Shown piece after piece: positions 36,772 through 45,762 of a DNA stretch of 64,000 nucleotides. Made by a program: the position numbers and the translations under genes. Each line of letters opens with the position of its first letter. The first letter of the stretch is position 1. The notes under the pieces were generated by a model that saw nothing but the letters and a program-made list of their open reading frames with translations, was not told the origin of the DNA and ran no database searches. Source of the stretch: Moritella dasanensis ArB 0140. GTDB lineage: Bacteria > Pseudomonadota > Gammaproteobacteria > Enterobacterales > Moritellaceae. The stretch spans positions 21,524 to 85,523 of the forward strand of contig NZ_AKXQ01000022.1 of assembly GCF_000276805.1 (NCBI RefSeq), read 5' to 3'.

Positions 36772-37845
36772 ATGCGTTCAGCAACGGCTGAAATATGTTT
36801 GCAGTCATTGCAGCATAACGTTAAACAGATTAAAAGCATTGCGCCAAACAGTAAAATAATGGCAGTGGTAAAAGCGAACGCTTATGGCCATGGTCTCGTT
36901 GCCGTCGCCAGATCGCTGAAAGCGGTTGATGCATTTGCTGTCGCGCGTGTTGAAGAAGCATTGATGTTGCGCAGTGGCGGGATTGTAAAACCGATCTTGT
37001 TGCTGGAAGGCTTTTTTTCGACAGATGAATTACCTATCTTGGTCGCGAATAACATCCAAACATCGGTACATATCGAGCAACAACTTGCTGAACTTGAAGA
37101 AGCAGATTTGGACGCACCAATTCATGTGTGGTTGAAAATGGATACTGGCATGCATCGTTTGGGCATACGCCCAGATAACTGTAAGCGTGCTATTGAACGA
37201 TTGAAGAACAATTCCAATGTGGTGCAACCTGCACGATTGATGACGCATTTCAGCTGTGCTGATGAAGCTGAACCGAGTATTACCCAACGCCAAATCGATT
37301 TATTTGATGAGTTAGTTGCTGGTGAAGAGGGTGAACATTCGATTGCGAACTCTGCCGGTGTATTAGCGTGGCCAACTGCACGTCGAGAATGGATCCGTCC
37401 CGGTATTATGTTGTATGGCGTATCACCGATGATCGGTGCGACAGCCGTAGATCATAACCTAAAGCCAGTGATGACATTAACCACGGATTTGATTGCAGTA
37501 CATGATATCAAGCAAGGTGAGACCACCGGCTATGGCGGTATTTGGAGTGCACCTGAAGATACTCGATTAGGCGTTGTTGCTGTTGGTTATGGTGATGGTT
37601 ATCCACGTATGGCCCCGGAAGGTACGCCAGTACTTATTAATGGTCGTATTGTACCAATTGTTGGCCGCGTATCTATGGATATGCTCACGGTAGACTTAGG
37701 TGCTGATTGCCAAGACAAAGTGGGTGATAAAGTGATTATGTGGGGCGCCGGTTTAGCAGCTGAATTAGTTGCAGAACACATAGGCACCATTGCATATGAA
37801 CTCGTCACTAAACTTACACAACGGGTAACACTTAAGTATTTATAA
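36772..37845 (+). CDS. alr: Alanine racemase
   Basis: This PLP enzyme supplies D-alanine for peptidoglycan. The 357 residues are of normal length. The PLP-binding lysine is in VVKANAYGHG near residue 35. The second-base tyrosine region and the conserved VSMDMLTVDLG follow. It is directly downstream of dnaB, the common gammaproteobacterial order. A weak hairpin (37862-37879) may end transcription. Confidence 0.96.
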   Translation: MRSATAEICLQSLQHNVKQIKSIAPNSKIMAVVKANAYGHGLVAVARSLKAVDAFAVARVEEALMLRSGGIVKPILLLEGFFSTDELPILVANNIQTSVHIEQQLAELEEADLDAPIHVWLKMDTGMHRLGIRPDNCKRAIERLKNNSNVVQPARLMTHFSCADEAEPSITQRQIDLFDELVAGEEGEHSIANSAGVLAWPTARREWIRPGIMLYGVSPMIGATAVDHNLKPVMTLTTDLIAVHDIKQGETTGYGGIWSAPEDTRLGVVAVGYGDGYPRMAPEGTPVLINGRIVPIVGRVSMDMLTVDLGADCQDKVGDKVIMWGAGLAAELVAEHIGTIAYELVTKLTQRVTLKYL

Positions 37846-37861
37846 AAAAGTAGTTGCCTCT

Positions 37862-37882
37862 AATGCTAGAGTTAGCATTTTA
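37862..37882 (+). terminator. Weak terminator after alr
   Basis: A 7-bp stem, aatgcta/tagcatt, has a short loop and is followed by a few T/A bases. The rest of the 350-base gap before the TetR gene shows no feature I can support. Confidence 0.4.
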
Positions 37883-38196
37883 TAAATCAACGAAAGTTAA
37901 GTTATATCAAGCTGCTATGTGCACATTTAACACATGGTCATGATGTTGATGCAATTAATGACTACGTATATACATTTATTATCTGCATTTTGTGAATTAA
38001 TTACGCTACTATAGCCTAGAGTTATAACTCTAATCATTTGCTTTAATGCTTTATTTGAATCGATAATAGCTAATTATTGTTTTATTTCTTCGATATTCAG
38101 TAATTCGTGTAAAGTTAGTTGATGTACCTAAGGGTTATGATTAAGCTTATTAAATCTCACTTTTTATCATTTAGTGTATACAGCAGTAGAGGGCAT

Positions 38197-38844
38197 ATGA
38201 CAGAAAATAACACGACGCAGAGAAACCTTCCGAGGCAGGAAAGAAGCCTTGAAAGAGTAAAACAAATTATTGATTCAGCTGCAGCCTTGTTTGATGAAAT
38301 AGGCATTGCTAATGCGACACCTTCTGATATTGCTAAGGCATCGGGTTTAACCAGAACATCGTTATACCGTTATTTCCCAAATAAAGCGTCGATAATTCGT
38401 GCTTTAGCAGAACGTCATCTCCAAGCACTGCAATTACGATTCTCAGCTGTGCCAAGTGATTTACCGCTTGAAGAACGCATTGAATTGGTTATTGAGATAT
38501 ACGCTGAATTTTACCGTAAAGAACCGGGTTATATGGCTGTTTGGTCTGGTGTTGATTCATTGCCCGAACTGAAAAGTATCGATCAGTCAGCACTTGATTT
38601 CCATTCTACGGTTATTCAAAAGCAAATGGAAAGTATTGTTTCTGATGAGATTAACGCTGAGCAGATTAAGATGATCTCGGTTATCTTACCACGTACTGTC
38701 GGCTCTATTTTACGTCTAGCAGTACAAGAGCCTGAATCAGCAGATAAATACGTTCGTGAAGCAAAAGTGCTAGCGACTGTATATTTAACTCATTATGCAC
38801 ATATTTCTGGTTATGACCTTAAGGGTCAGTTAAACGCAGAATAA
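38197..38844 (+). CDS. TetR-family transcriptional regulator
   Basis: I start at the ATG at 38197 (MTENNTTQRN), preceded by agaggg. The frame extends to 38119, but the extra 26 residues are hydrophobic and unlike TetR proteins. The 215 residues have the N-terminal helix-turn-helix (ALFDEIGIANATPSDIAKASGLTRTSLYRYFPNKASII, about 28-65). A ligand-binding C-terminal domain that cannot be assigned follows. Target genes are unknown; the nearby radical SAM gene is one candidate. Confidence 0.87.
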   Translation: MTENNTTQRNLPRQERSLERVKQIIDSAAALFDEIGIANATPSDIAKASGLTRTSLYRYFPNKASIIRALAERHLQALQLRFSAVPSDLPLEERIELVIEIYAEFYRKEPGYMAVWSGVDSLPELKSIDQSALDFHSTVIQKQMESIVSDEINAEQIKMISVILPRTVGSILRLAVQEPESADKYVREAKVLATVYLTHYAHISGYDLKGQLNAE

Positions 38845-38932
38845 TCGAATAAATTAGCAGTGTTGTGCCCATGACACTGCTACTCTCCTTAAATAGCAGC
38901 GGATGCTTACCCCCAAATAATGGAACTGTTTT

Positions 38933-39820
38933 ATGCCTATCTCTTATGTTGAACCTGTATTTCGTCCGCCAAGTGAATGGCGCTCATTGATCTTACAAGT
39001 CGCCAATGGTTGCTCTTGGAACAACTGCACGTTTTGCGATATGTATACCCAACCGCAGAAAAAATTTCGTGCTAAAAAGATTGACGACATCGAAGCTGAA
39101 ATTTTAAGTGTTGTCGCCAGTGGTCAAAAGCATCAGCGGGTCTTCCTTGCTGATGGTGATGCCATGACATTACCGTTTAAACGCTTAAAAGAGATCTTAC
39201 TGTTGATCCGCAAACATATGCCCGATGTGCAAAGAGTCAGTGCTTATTGCCTACCTCGTAACATCAAAGGCAAATCATTAGCAGAGCTTTATGAGTTATG
39301 TAATTTAGGGCTCGGTATTGTCTATGTCGGTTGTGAAAGTGGTGACGATGAAGTATTAGCGTTAGTTGAGAAAGGCGAAACGTACGACTCGCAACTTGAT
39401 GCGTTATACAAACTGAAAGGTGCAGGTATTAAAACCTCGGTGATGATTTTAAATGGCCTAGGTGGTACCGAGTTTACTGAGCAGCATGCATTAAACTCAG
39501 CACGCTTGATGAATGAAGCACAACCCGATTACTTGTCTACGTTAGTGGTGTCTTTTCCATTAGGGCAAGCCAAGTTTGCGAAGAATTTTGAGCATGGTTT
39601 CCAATTACCTGACCAACACGGGTTATTTTTGGAAATGCAGATGCTGTTAGAGAATTTAGAATTAAAGCATACCGTGTTTAGGTCTGACCATGCTTCTAAC
39701 TACTTGTCCTTGAAAGGCACGTTAGGGCAAGATAAAGCACAGCTATTAGCACAAGTGCGGAGTGCAATCGAAGCGCCGGAACAAAGCCATCTACGTAAAG
39801 AATGGCAGCGCGGATTGTAA
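38933..39820 (+). CDS. Radical SAM protein of unknown function
   Basis: This 295-residue iron-sulfur enzyme uses SAM to make a 5'-deoxyadenosyl radical. The cluster motif near residue 28 reads CSWNNCTFC, that is C-x4-C-x2-C rather than the classical C-x3-C-x2-C. A subgroup of uncharacterised radical SAM proteins related to coproporphyrinogen oxidase-like families shares this spacing. Other core segments (VFLADGDAMTL, GIVYVGCESGDDEVL) fit the fold. The substrate is not predictable. Confidence 0.82.
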   Translation: MPISYVEPVFRPPSEWRSLILQVANGCSWNNCTFCDMYTQPQKKFRAKKIDDIEAEILSVVASGQKHQRVFLADGDAMTLPFKRLKEILLLIRKHMPDVQRVSAYCLPRNIKGKSLAELYELCNLGLGIVYVGCESGDDEVLALVEKGETYDSQLDALYKLKGAGIKTSVMILNGLGGTEFTEQHALNSARLMNEAQPDYLSTLVVSFPLGQAKFAKNFEHGFQLPDQHGLFLEMQMLLENLELKHTVFRSDHASNYLSLKGTLGQDKAQLLAQVRSAIEAPEQSHLRKEWQRGL

Positions 39821-40032
39821 CTATTGTTTTTCGACATAACTAACGATTATCTTTTTAGTATTAACACTGTCATATTTTCAACATTTAGCGCTGCTAATAT
39901 CATCGTACTTTAGAATAAGTATCACAGTAATCTGTAAAGATGTATCAGACAAGATGACAACCTGAAAGGGCAGTGCTATGGTTGCTAAGGTTATATTTTA
40001 ATAAAGATTATCTTATAGTTACCCAGTGTTTG

Positions 40033-40069
40033 ATAGGTCTTGACTATTAAAATGATTGACTCAAACAAT
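40033..40069 (+). promoter_or_regulatory. OxyR binding site upstream of the peroxiredoxin gene
   Basis: Four tetramers, ATAG, CTAT, ATTG and CAAT, lie at 40033, 40044, 40055 and 40066, each separated by exactly seven bases. This is the OxyR pattern ATAG-N7-CTAT-N7-ATAG-N7-CTAT with 14 of 16 matches. It ends 74 bases before the peroxiredoxin gene, a typical activating position. The remaining part of the 323-base gap shows nothing else clear. Confidence 0.7.
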
Positions 40070-40143
40070 TGGTTTAAGATTATATTTAATGTAAAAATTA
40101 TGCCGTAAATAAGCGGATATTTAATTAATTTTAGGAGATTAAA

Positions 40144-40746
40144 ATGGTTTTAGTAGGACGTCAAGCACCTGATTTTACAGCTGCAGCAGTACTAGGTAAC
40201 GGCGAAATCGTTGATAGCTTTAACTTTACTGAATTCACTAAAGGTAAATCAGCAGTTTTATTTTTCTACCCACTTGATTTCACATTCGTTTGCCCATCAG
40301 AGCTAATCGCTTTTGATCACCGTCTTGAAGAATTCCAAAAGCGCGGCGTTGAAGTAATCGGTGTTTCAATTGACTCACAATTCAGCCACAACGCATGGCG
40401 TAACACTGCTATCGAAGATGGCGGTATTGGTCCAGTTAAATACCCACTAGTAGCTGACGTTAAGCACGAAATCTGTAAAGCATATGACGTTGAGCATCCA
40501 GAAGCTGGTGTTGCTTTCCGTGGTTCTTTCCTAATCGACACAAACGGTGTTGTTCGTCACCAAGTTGTTAACGACCTTCCATTAGGCCGTAACATCGACG
40601 AAATGCTACGTATGGTTGATGCACTAAACTTCCACGAGAAAAACGGTGAAGTTTGTCCTGCACAATGGGAAGCTGGCAAAGAAGGTATGGACGCATCTCC
40701 AGAAGGCGTTGCTAAATATCTAACTAAAAATGCTAAAAGCCTTTAA
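40144..40746 (+). CDS. Typical 2-Cys peroxiredoxin (AhpC/TSA family)
   Basis: This cytoplasmic thiol peroxidase reduces H2O2 and organic peroxides. Its 200 residues carry the peroxidatic Cys in DFTFVCPSE (near residue 49) and the resolving Cys in EVCPAQW (near residue 170). It belongs to the Prx1/AhpC class; no ahpF reductase is adjacent, so thioredoxin is a likely reductant. A taggag ribosome site and an upstream OxyR box indicate peroxide induction. Codon use looks highly biased, as for an abundant protein. Confidence 0.94.
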   Translation: MVLVGRQAPDFTAAAVLGNGEIVDSFNFTEFTKGKSAVLFFYPLDFTFVCPSELIAFDHRLEEFQKRGVEVIGVSIDSQFSHNAWRNTAIEDGGIGPVKYPLVADVKHEICKAYDVEHPEAGVAFRGSFLIDTNGVVRHQVVNDLPLGRNIDEMLRMVDALNFHEKNGEVCPAQWEAGKEGMDASPEGVAKYLTKNAKSL

Positions 40747-40782
40747 TTAATACTTAACTTGTTAAGTAAAAATTAAGTCTTA

Positions 40783-40818
40783 ATAAAAAAGCCAATCTCA
40801 TTGAGATTGGCTTTTTAG
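40783..40818. terminator. Bidirectional terminator after the peroxiredoxin gene
   Basis: The stem aaaaaagccaatctca/tgagattggctttttt serves the + strand peroxiredoxin gene and can also end the convergent CheX-like gene. Confidence 0.88.
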
Positions 40819-40883
40819 TATCTGGGGTTTGCACTTATTGCTTGAATACAGCATTTGTTATTGCTGTATTATTTAATTATAAC

Positions 40884-41348
40884 TTAGTTATCAAAGCATA
40901 TTTCAATCGAGGCGCTGCCGAATGCACTGGTGAGTGGCAGTAATAATTTAGGTCCATCAGATTTATGGGTAACGGTATGACCCTTGCCTGATACCACTAT
41001 GGGTGTGGACATATCAAAATCAAAGCCTTTATCAGCTAAAATACGTTTTGCACCACCGGTAACCATATTGGTTATCTCACCGACCATATCAATGACTTCA
41101 GCATCAATCTTAGCTGGCTTTTCACCGAGCATGTTATTCATGATAGCTAACGCTAATGATTCATCAAATGTCAGCGCAAATGAACCTTTAGCTTGCTCTG
41201 ACATCATGCCCATAATACCGGAGATATCACCTTTCGCTTTATCGTCTTTTTTAAGTCTTGGTTTACCTGGTGTTAACTCAACTTGAGCCATGGTATTTAA
41301 TACGTTTAATAACGACGAGATAAATGGATTGATAAATTCTACACGCAT
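40884..41348 (-). CDS. CheX-like chemotaxis phosphatase-family protein
   Basis: The CheC/CheX/FliY family dephosphorylates CheY-P or related response regulators. The 154 residues open with the CheX-type MRVEFINPFISSLLNVL. The active-site E-x2-N motif is seen as EITNMVTGGAK near residue 90. The second E-x2-N of CheC is not seen, which fits CheX. No other chemotaxis gene is adjacent, so its partner is unknown. Confidence 0.8.
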   Translation of the reverse strand: MRVEFINPFISSLLNVLNTMAQVELTPGKPRLKKDDKAKGDISGIMGMMSEQAKGSFALTFDESLALAIMNNMLGEKPAKIDAEVIDMVGEITNMVTGGAKRILADKGFDFDMSTPIVVSGKGHTVTHKSDGPKLLLPLTSAFGSASIEICFDN

Positions 41349-41371
41349 AGTTTGTTGTTCCTGAAATTTAA

Positions 41372-41821
41372 TTATTCACGACAATCAGCACAGATACCGT
41401 GTGCTTCAACTGTCTTAGTCGTAATTGCAAAACCATGTTTATCGGCAAGTGATTGTAGCAACTCTTCTATTTCGGCATTGTGTAATTCAATAACGCCACC
41501 ACAACTCTTGCATAAGAGTAATTGTGAAGGATGCTTTTCACCAAAATGCGGACATAAAATAAAGGCATTACTTGACTCTATCTTATGGATAAAACCTTCT
41601 TCGAGCAGGAAATCGAGACCTCGATATATTGTCGGCGGTTTGGCATTTGGTTCTAATTGCTGTAACTGAGCTAGCAGATCATAAGCGCTGATCATGGCGT
41701 TGTGTTGTGCCATTAACAGAAAAATCTGTTGTCTAATAGGAGTGAAGCGAACTGCACGCGTAATACAAAGCTGCTGCGCTCTGTAGAGTAAATTGTTCGC
41801 TGATTCAGTCATAGGGCTCAT
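41372..41821 (-). CDS. zur: Fur-family zinc uptake regulator Zur
   Basis: Zur represses zinc uptake genes when zinc is bound. I use the ATG at 41821; a GTG at 41851 would add ten residues. The 149 residues include the winged helix (FTPIRQQIFLLMA, PPTIYRGLDFLLEEGFIHKIES). The structural zinc site has paired cysteines in LLCKSCGG and GICADC. Its sequence is nearest E. coli Zur (SAYDLL, AKPPT-YR). zur near dusA is also the E. coli arrangement. Confidence 0.92.
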   Translation of the reverse strand: MSPMTESANNLLYRAQQLCITRAVRFTPIRQQIFLLMAQHNAMISAYDLLAQLQQLEPNAKPPTIYRGLDFLLEEGFIHKIESSNAFILCPHFGEKHPSQLLLCKSCGGVIELHNAEIEELLQSLADKHGFAITTKTVEAHGICADCRE

Positions 41822-42118
41822 CAAGTCGCTGCGAAAGGATAATGCTAACACACTAGAGACGCTTTTCTAATTATAATAGCCTACAAATAGCGACGTAATT
41901 GCCTTTTATAGTGGTTTATCGTGCATTTTCTTCGCTTACCTTTGGTGCCTATAATGAATAATGGGTATTTTTATGTTTGAGCTGTATATCAATAAGTAAT
42001 GTATGGTTATTTTATTTTTCAATCCTATTTAGTCAGGCGAGTTTGGAAAAGGGCTCGCTCACTAAACTCTCCTTATGCTCGTCATCGACAAGCGCTTATT
42101 TGAACAAGATCTTTATTT

Positions 42119-42147
42119 TTGAAACTATGTGACTCAGGGTGTATGAT
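42119..42147 (+). promoter_or_regulatory. Native dusA promoter, now stranded
   Basis: TTGAAA (42119-42124) and TATGAT (42142-42147) are 17 bases apart, about 130 bases before the old dusA start. Since the insertion it drives only a 28-codon stump and could read into the island. Confidence 0.6.
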
Positions 42148-42280
42148 CGCCCCCTTGTTTTTCATCGTCACGGCTTTGCTGTCGTGCGAATTTGAAAGCA
42201 ACCTAATGACATTTAGCGCACTTACATTTAGTGCACTTAATTTAGCGTAACAGCGCATCCAGATAAGAGATATTCAAGCA

Positions 42281-42367
42281 ATGACCAAGCCAGTTATAAC
42301 CAGTGTTCATGCCCCTGGGCGTTTTTCTATTGCCCCAATGCTCGATTGGACACAGGCTAGTAATTAA
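42281..42367 (+). pseudogene. dusA: 5' stump of dusA left at the island's left end
   Basis: The first 24 codons encode [24 protein letters not shown], a normal DusA N-terminus. The reading frame then runs into island DNA and stops at codon 29. The segment [13 protein letters not shown] recurs as [13 protein letters not shown] at the start of the intact dusA at 53913. This is the classical product of site-specific integration into the dusA 5' end. Confidence 0.9.
42318..42354. repeat. Left attachment site (attL)
   Basis: The 17 bases cgtttttctattgcccc are identical to attR, followed by a near match with three differences up to gattggaca. The differences are silent or conservative in the DusA frame. 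Confidence 0.85.
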
Positions 42368-42409
42368 CTATTTAAAAACAACCGCTTACGCTTGCTTTTC
42401 GTGCAGTGA

Positions 42410-42428
42410 GGGACAAAAAAGGGACATT
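42410..42428. repeat. Left integrase arm-type repeats
   Basis: Two GGGACA units (42410, 42421) are spaced 11 bases apart. They are the reverse complement of the TGTCCC units near the right end, which have the same spacing. Confidence 0.6.
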
Positions 42429-42587
42429 TTTCAGCTATATACAGTCATTAACTCTTCAATTCTCATACTATTCTTATCGAAAAAAATTGTAAAGTAATCC
42501 TTCAAAAATTTGGAATCATCAAAATAATTTTGTACTAATTATACGTATGAATTATTTCGTTCATATATTCATTTTTTGAGAGACATT

Positions 42588-42872
42588 ATGATGACCGTAT
42601 CATCAAAATTGCAACTAACTACACGCGTATTATTAGCTGAAAAATTTAATCATGAACCACTGCTACCACTTGAGCAAATTTGTCAGCCCATGCTTGGATT
42701 ATCGCTAAGAACAGCGAAGAGAAGAGCCGCTCTTCATGAACTTCCATTCCCAGTCTTTCGTATGTCTGATTCTCAAAAATCGACTTGGCTCGTTAACTTT
42801 GATGATCTAGCTGATTATATAGAGCGTAGAACTCGAGAGCATCGTCAAGATTGGATCCGTTCACAGGTGTAA
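42588..42872 (+). CDS. PrtN-like (pyocin activator family) DNA-binding protein
   Basis: This small protein (94 residues from the ATG at 42588; the frame can begin at a TTG at 42576) resembles the PrtN/AlpA-like regulators found in prophages and islands. The recognisable part is LPFPVFRMSDSQKSTWLVNFDDLADYIERRT. Such proteins activate excision or late genes in other elements. It is the first gene inside attL, a typical place for an excision/activation factor. The family call is by motif resemblance. Confidence 0.6.
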   Translation: MMTVSSKLQLTTRVLLAEKFNHEPLLPLEQICQPMLGLSLRTAKRRAALHELPFPVFRMSDSQKSTWLVNFDDLADYIERRTREHRQDWIRSQV

Positions 42873-42911
42873 ATTGTTTTTGGAGTAATAATTATCATAG
42901 AAAATATTACA

Positions 42912-43184
42912 GTGCAGTCTCATATCAATCCGCAATTTTTTACTCGTAATGAAGCTTGTAACTTAGAGGCATTAATTCGTGAGTCAGGACATCGACAAGA
43001 GCTTAAGCAACTAATTCGAAATCTACATAACGATAACGACTTTGAGGCTCTTAAACTCGCGTCTTTGATGCGTTACGTTGATAGTAAGCAATTAGAAGCT
43101 GTGTTTATATTACTGCGTCATGTATCAAGTGGTAACAGTATTGAAAGTGCATTCGAGTCGGAGTATTTTTGGTCTTTAATTTAA
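42912..43184 (+). CDS. Hypothetical small island protein
   Basis: This 90-residue frame with a GTG start has no family I recognise. It is largely helical, polar and rich in Leu, Arg and Asn (RNEACNLEALIRESGHRQELKQLIRNL). The only ribosome-like site, ggag at 42883, is too far upstream for this GTG, so the true start is uncertain. It lies 39 bases after the PrtN-like gene and ends at a terminator, suggesting a two-gene unit. Confidence 0.5.
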   Translation: MQSHINPQFFTRNEACNLEALIRESGHRQELKQLIRNLHNDNDFEALKLASLMRYVDSKQLEAVFILLRHVSSGNSIESAFESEYFWSLI

Positions 43185-43195
43185 TTTAATTAAAT

Positions 43196-43229
43196 AAGCC
43201 CGTGTTATAAAAACGGGCTTGATTTTTTA
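43196..43229. terminator. Terminator between convergent island genes
   Basis: The stem aagcccgt/acgggctt (43197-43204 with 43213-43220) is followed by gattttttat. Confidence 0.8.
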
Positions 43230-44060
43230 TCTGATGTTCATTTTTAATCTACTTACGTGTTTCTTTTGTTCTGCTGTTAATGCGGAGTTACTCAGCTCTA
43301 AAAATGTTTTCTGCATTCGATTGTGCTGACGATTTTTTTGCTTGTAATCATTATCTTCAGCGGCTTTAAACCACTTATCTGCCTGTGTTTGAAGTTTAAT
43401 TATTAATTTTTGAATATCAAGTTCACTTTGTGACTTTTGATGCTGATACTTCCACATTTCTAAGCGCTTTCCTCGATTCAGCTCGTGTGGTTTATATTCT
43501 TGATGGCTTATCCCAAAATGTTTTAGTACGGCAGCGTTAAAAGCGGTTTTAATTAGTTTAGTTGCTTTTTTCTGTTGCAATTCTTTTAGCACTCGGTTGC
43601 CAACAACTTTACCGATAAGCAGGTGAACATGATCGCCCGTTCCTCTTAGATTGTCTTGTGGTTGCTGATGTAGTACAGCTCGAATTTGTGTTTTATATTG
43701 CTCGCGTTCTTCCACTGTTAGCTTTAACATTTTAGCTAGAACTGCACAGCAATCAGTGACGATTGAGTGCCATTGTTCTGTGGTAGGACGATGACCTTTT
43801 GGCAATGTAAGACAAAATTCTATTGCGTAACTTGATAGTGGCCTGCCACCTCTCGTATTATTTAATTGTTGATTTAGTCGAAACTGCTCACCAATTAGTG
43901 CAATGCGACGAGACGTATTTTCGTTACCAACTATCGAGATTAATTTTTCTGTAGTTTTATGGTTAGGGTGATTTTCCGACAGGTAATATTTCTCTCGTGC
44001 TATTACTCCGTCAGCAGTATCTTTCACCGATTGTGTTGTTACTGTCCAATTTTTTAGCAT
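43227..44060 (-). CDS. Putative HUH-type relaxase or rolling-circle initiator
   Basis: The 277 residues have no close family I can name with certainty. The clearest signal is GDHVHLLIG (HVH at 144-146), a His-hydrophobic-His motif of HUH nucleases that nick single-stranded DNA at transfer or replication origins. A Tyr pair (residues 25-26, EKYYLSENH) could supply the nucleophile, in the N-terminal position seen in mobilisation relaxases. The C-terminal third is basic and helical. The upstream non-coding region has oriT-like inverted repeats. Mobilisation of the island by a helper conjugative element is a reasonable inference. Confidence 0.5.
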   Translation of the reverse strand: MLKNWTVTTQSVKDTADGVIAREKYYLSENHPNHKTTEKLISIVGNENTSRRIALIGEQFRLNQQLNNTRGGRPLSSYAIEFCLTLPKGHRPTTEQWHSIVTDCCAVLAKMLKLTVEEREQYKTQIRAVLHQQPQDNLRGTGDHVHLLIGKVVGNRVLKELQQKKATKLIKTAFNAAVLKHFGISHQEYKPHELNRGKRLEMWKYQHQKSQSELDIQKLIIKLQTQADKWFKAAEDNDYKQKNRQHNRMQKTFLELSNSALTAEQKKHVSRLKMNIR

Positions 44061-44145
44061 ATATCTTTTATTTAAGTTTAATTTTTTTTGGGCTAATATA
44101 CAAATAACTCCTCATATGTTTTGGTATAGGATGGTATTCAAGATA

Positions 44146-44210
44146 GGACAACCGCTTCGCTTTATGTTGTCCACTTGTAAGAAGGGTTCCCCTTCCTAAC
44201 TACCCTGACG
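44146..44210. other. Candidate origin of transfer (oriT)
   Basis: Two inverted repeats lie upstream of the HUH gene: ggacaac/gttgtcc (44146-44172) and gaaggg/cccttc (44181-44195). Five bases after the second comes taccctg (44201), similar to the YATCCTG nick site of MOBP relaxases. This sits in a 407-base gap with no gene. It is a position-and-shape argument only. Confidence 0.35.
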
Positions 44211-44467
44211 AGCGCTATATTTGTATTTTTCTTATCCCTACGATTATTATCTAGAACGTCTTTCTATCTATTAAAGGTACACAGTATAATATTGACAATT
44301 AAGTATCTGTAGGTTTATGATATCGAGTGCCAATTGAGCCCACGGTGTGTCATCTGTAAATCAATTTTAATAGTACTGATTAACATTACTAATTTACCTA
44401 TCAACTTAGTCAATATACGTTGGTATTTTCAGAAAATGACACATGCTGGCGGTAAAGGGCTAAAACT

Positions 44468-45175
44468 ATGATTCATGCATACTGCACAGCTGCAATTATT
44501 ACTCCAAATACTTTTACACATTCGGTAAAATTTCTGTTTCAACAAGTTAAGCCTGACTCTCGATCACTAACATTAAATCAGACGTACCAGCTAATGGCGA
44601 AATCTTGTGGATTTAGTTCATTTCAGCTATTACAGCAAGCTACTGAAATTTTTGTACAGAACAGTGAAATCGAAGATCTAATGGTATGCATTGATAAGTC
44701 AAAAAAGACTAATATTTCCAGCTTAGAAATTTCAAACTTGCTGTCGTGCGATATCACTTGTCTCGAAAATAATGGGGGTGTTGGTGTTCTTTTATATAGT
44801 GATAACACTGTATGTGAAACACCAATATTGACAGAGAGTAAACCATATTTCGCGAATGCTACTTTATATGAACTCCCAGCAGATAGGGGGATTCATATTC
44901 TTTCAAGTGATTGGCATAGTTTCATTCTTCGAGTTCAGCAGCAGATAGACAACTGTGACGCTGAAAGACAGATTGATATTGGAAAACTGATTGATGTTGA
45001 GTGGAGTGCTACCGAATTTATGGATTTCGATGACATTAGTCTTACTAACCCTGATATTGCATACGCTCAAGATCTAGAATCACTTACAGAAGGGCAGTTT
45101 AGAAAACTTGTGTGCGAACAATCAATTTATTCATCTGCAGATGCAGTTTATGAGTTATTAAATTTGAATCGATGA
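44468..45175 (+). CDS. Hypothetical island protein
   Basis: I do not recognise this 235-residue protein. It has no signal peptide or membrane segment. An N-terminal part (NQTYQLMAKSCGFSSFQLLQQA) could be a small helical domain. The C-terminus is acidic. It has its own terminator and an aaggg ribosome site, so it looks like a genuine monocistronic cargo gene. Confidence 0.6.
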   Translation: MIHAYCTAAIITPNTFTHSVKFLFQQVKPDSRSLTLNQTYQLMAKSCGFSSFQLLQQATEIFVQNSEIEDLMVCIDKSKKTNISSLEISNLLSCDITCLENNGGVGVLLYSDNTVCETPILTESKPYFANATLYELPADRGIHILSSDWHSFILRVQQQIDNCDAERQIDIGKLIDVEWSATEFMDFDDISLTNPDIAYAQDLESLTEGQFRKLVCEQSIYSSADAVYELLNLNR

Positions 45176-45263
45176 TAGTAGTTCATTGAAATTGACTATT
45201 TAAGACACTATGCTGATCAGTTAAGGTAAACATGATCAGTTGACAGACTTTTCTCTACTGGCA

Positions 45264-45296
45264 AAATCCAAGTGTCCTATACACTTGGATTTTTTA
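45264..45296 (+). terminator. Terminator after the 235-residue island gene
   Basis: The stem aaatccaagtgt/acacttggattt is followed by a T-run. The next 180 bases or so hold nothing I can support. Confidence 0.82.
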
Positions 45297-45478
45297 TACT
45301 CGTTAAGTCCGATATCACTTGCCGAAGATAATCCTTCTAATTAGCCTAATTTTCAGAAGCTTAGCTCAAGAGTTTGTATTTATAAAAATTAAGATCTATA
45401 TTTCTTATAAATCAGAGTATAAAAAATACCGTAGAGCCTAAAAACCTACAAAGCGAATTTTTCCTCAACATGTAAACT

Positions 45479-45712
45479 CTAAAAAGGTGAATGTAGGTAT
45501 GCCTGACCCATTACCTTAATACCACCACCGAGTCGTCTTCGTCGATATGTATTAGAAACTACATATAGTCTGGATAACACTGCACCTGATTTTCTTGCTG
45601 TCTCTACTATTAGTATGCTTGCAGCAATTATTGGTAGTAATGTCGTTATCAAACCCAAAAAAAATAATGAATACCCTTCTTGATGACCCCAAAAATAATT
45701 GCCATATTTCAT
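45479..45712 (-). CDS. Possible small membrane protein
   Basis: This 77-residue frame has one or two hydrophobic segments (SLFFLGLITTLLPIIAASILIV, residues 15-36) followed by a basic tail (YRRRRLGGG). There is no clear ribosome site, and it lies in an otherwise empty 587-base stretch. It may be a real small membrane protein or chance. Confidence 0.25.
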   Translation of the reverse strand: MKYGNYFWGHQEGYSLFFLGLITTLLPIIAASILIVETARKSGAVLSRLYVVSNTYRRRRLGGGIKVMGQAYLHSPF

Positions 45713-45762
45713 GAAAATTATTTGGTTAAGTGTTTTTAATTTTGTAAACTTTAATTAAAAGT

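Noticed and set aside
42303..42497. 64-residue ORF at the left island end
   Set aside because: It is a different frame across the dusA stump and attL, has no ribosome site and no recognisable domain.
45479..45712. A confident small membrane gene
   Set aside because: Hydrophobic content is suggestive, but no ribosome site or family is seen. It is kept only as a low-confidence feature.
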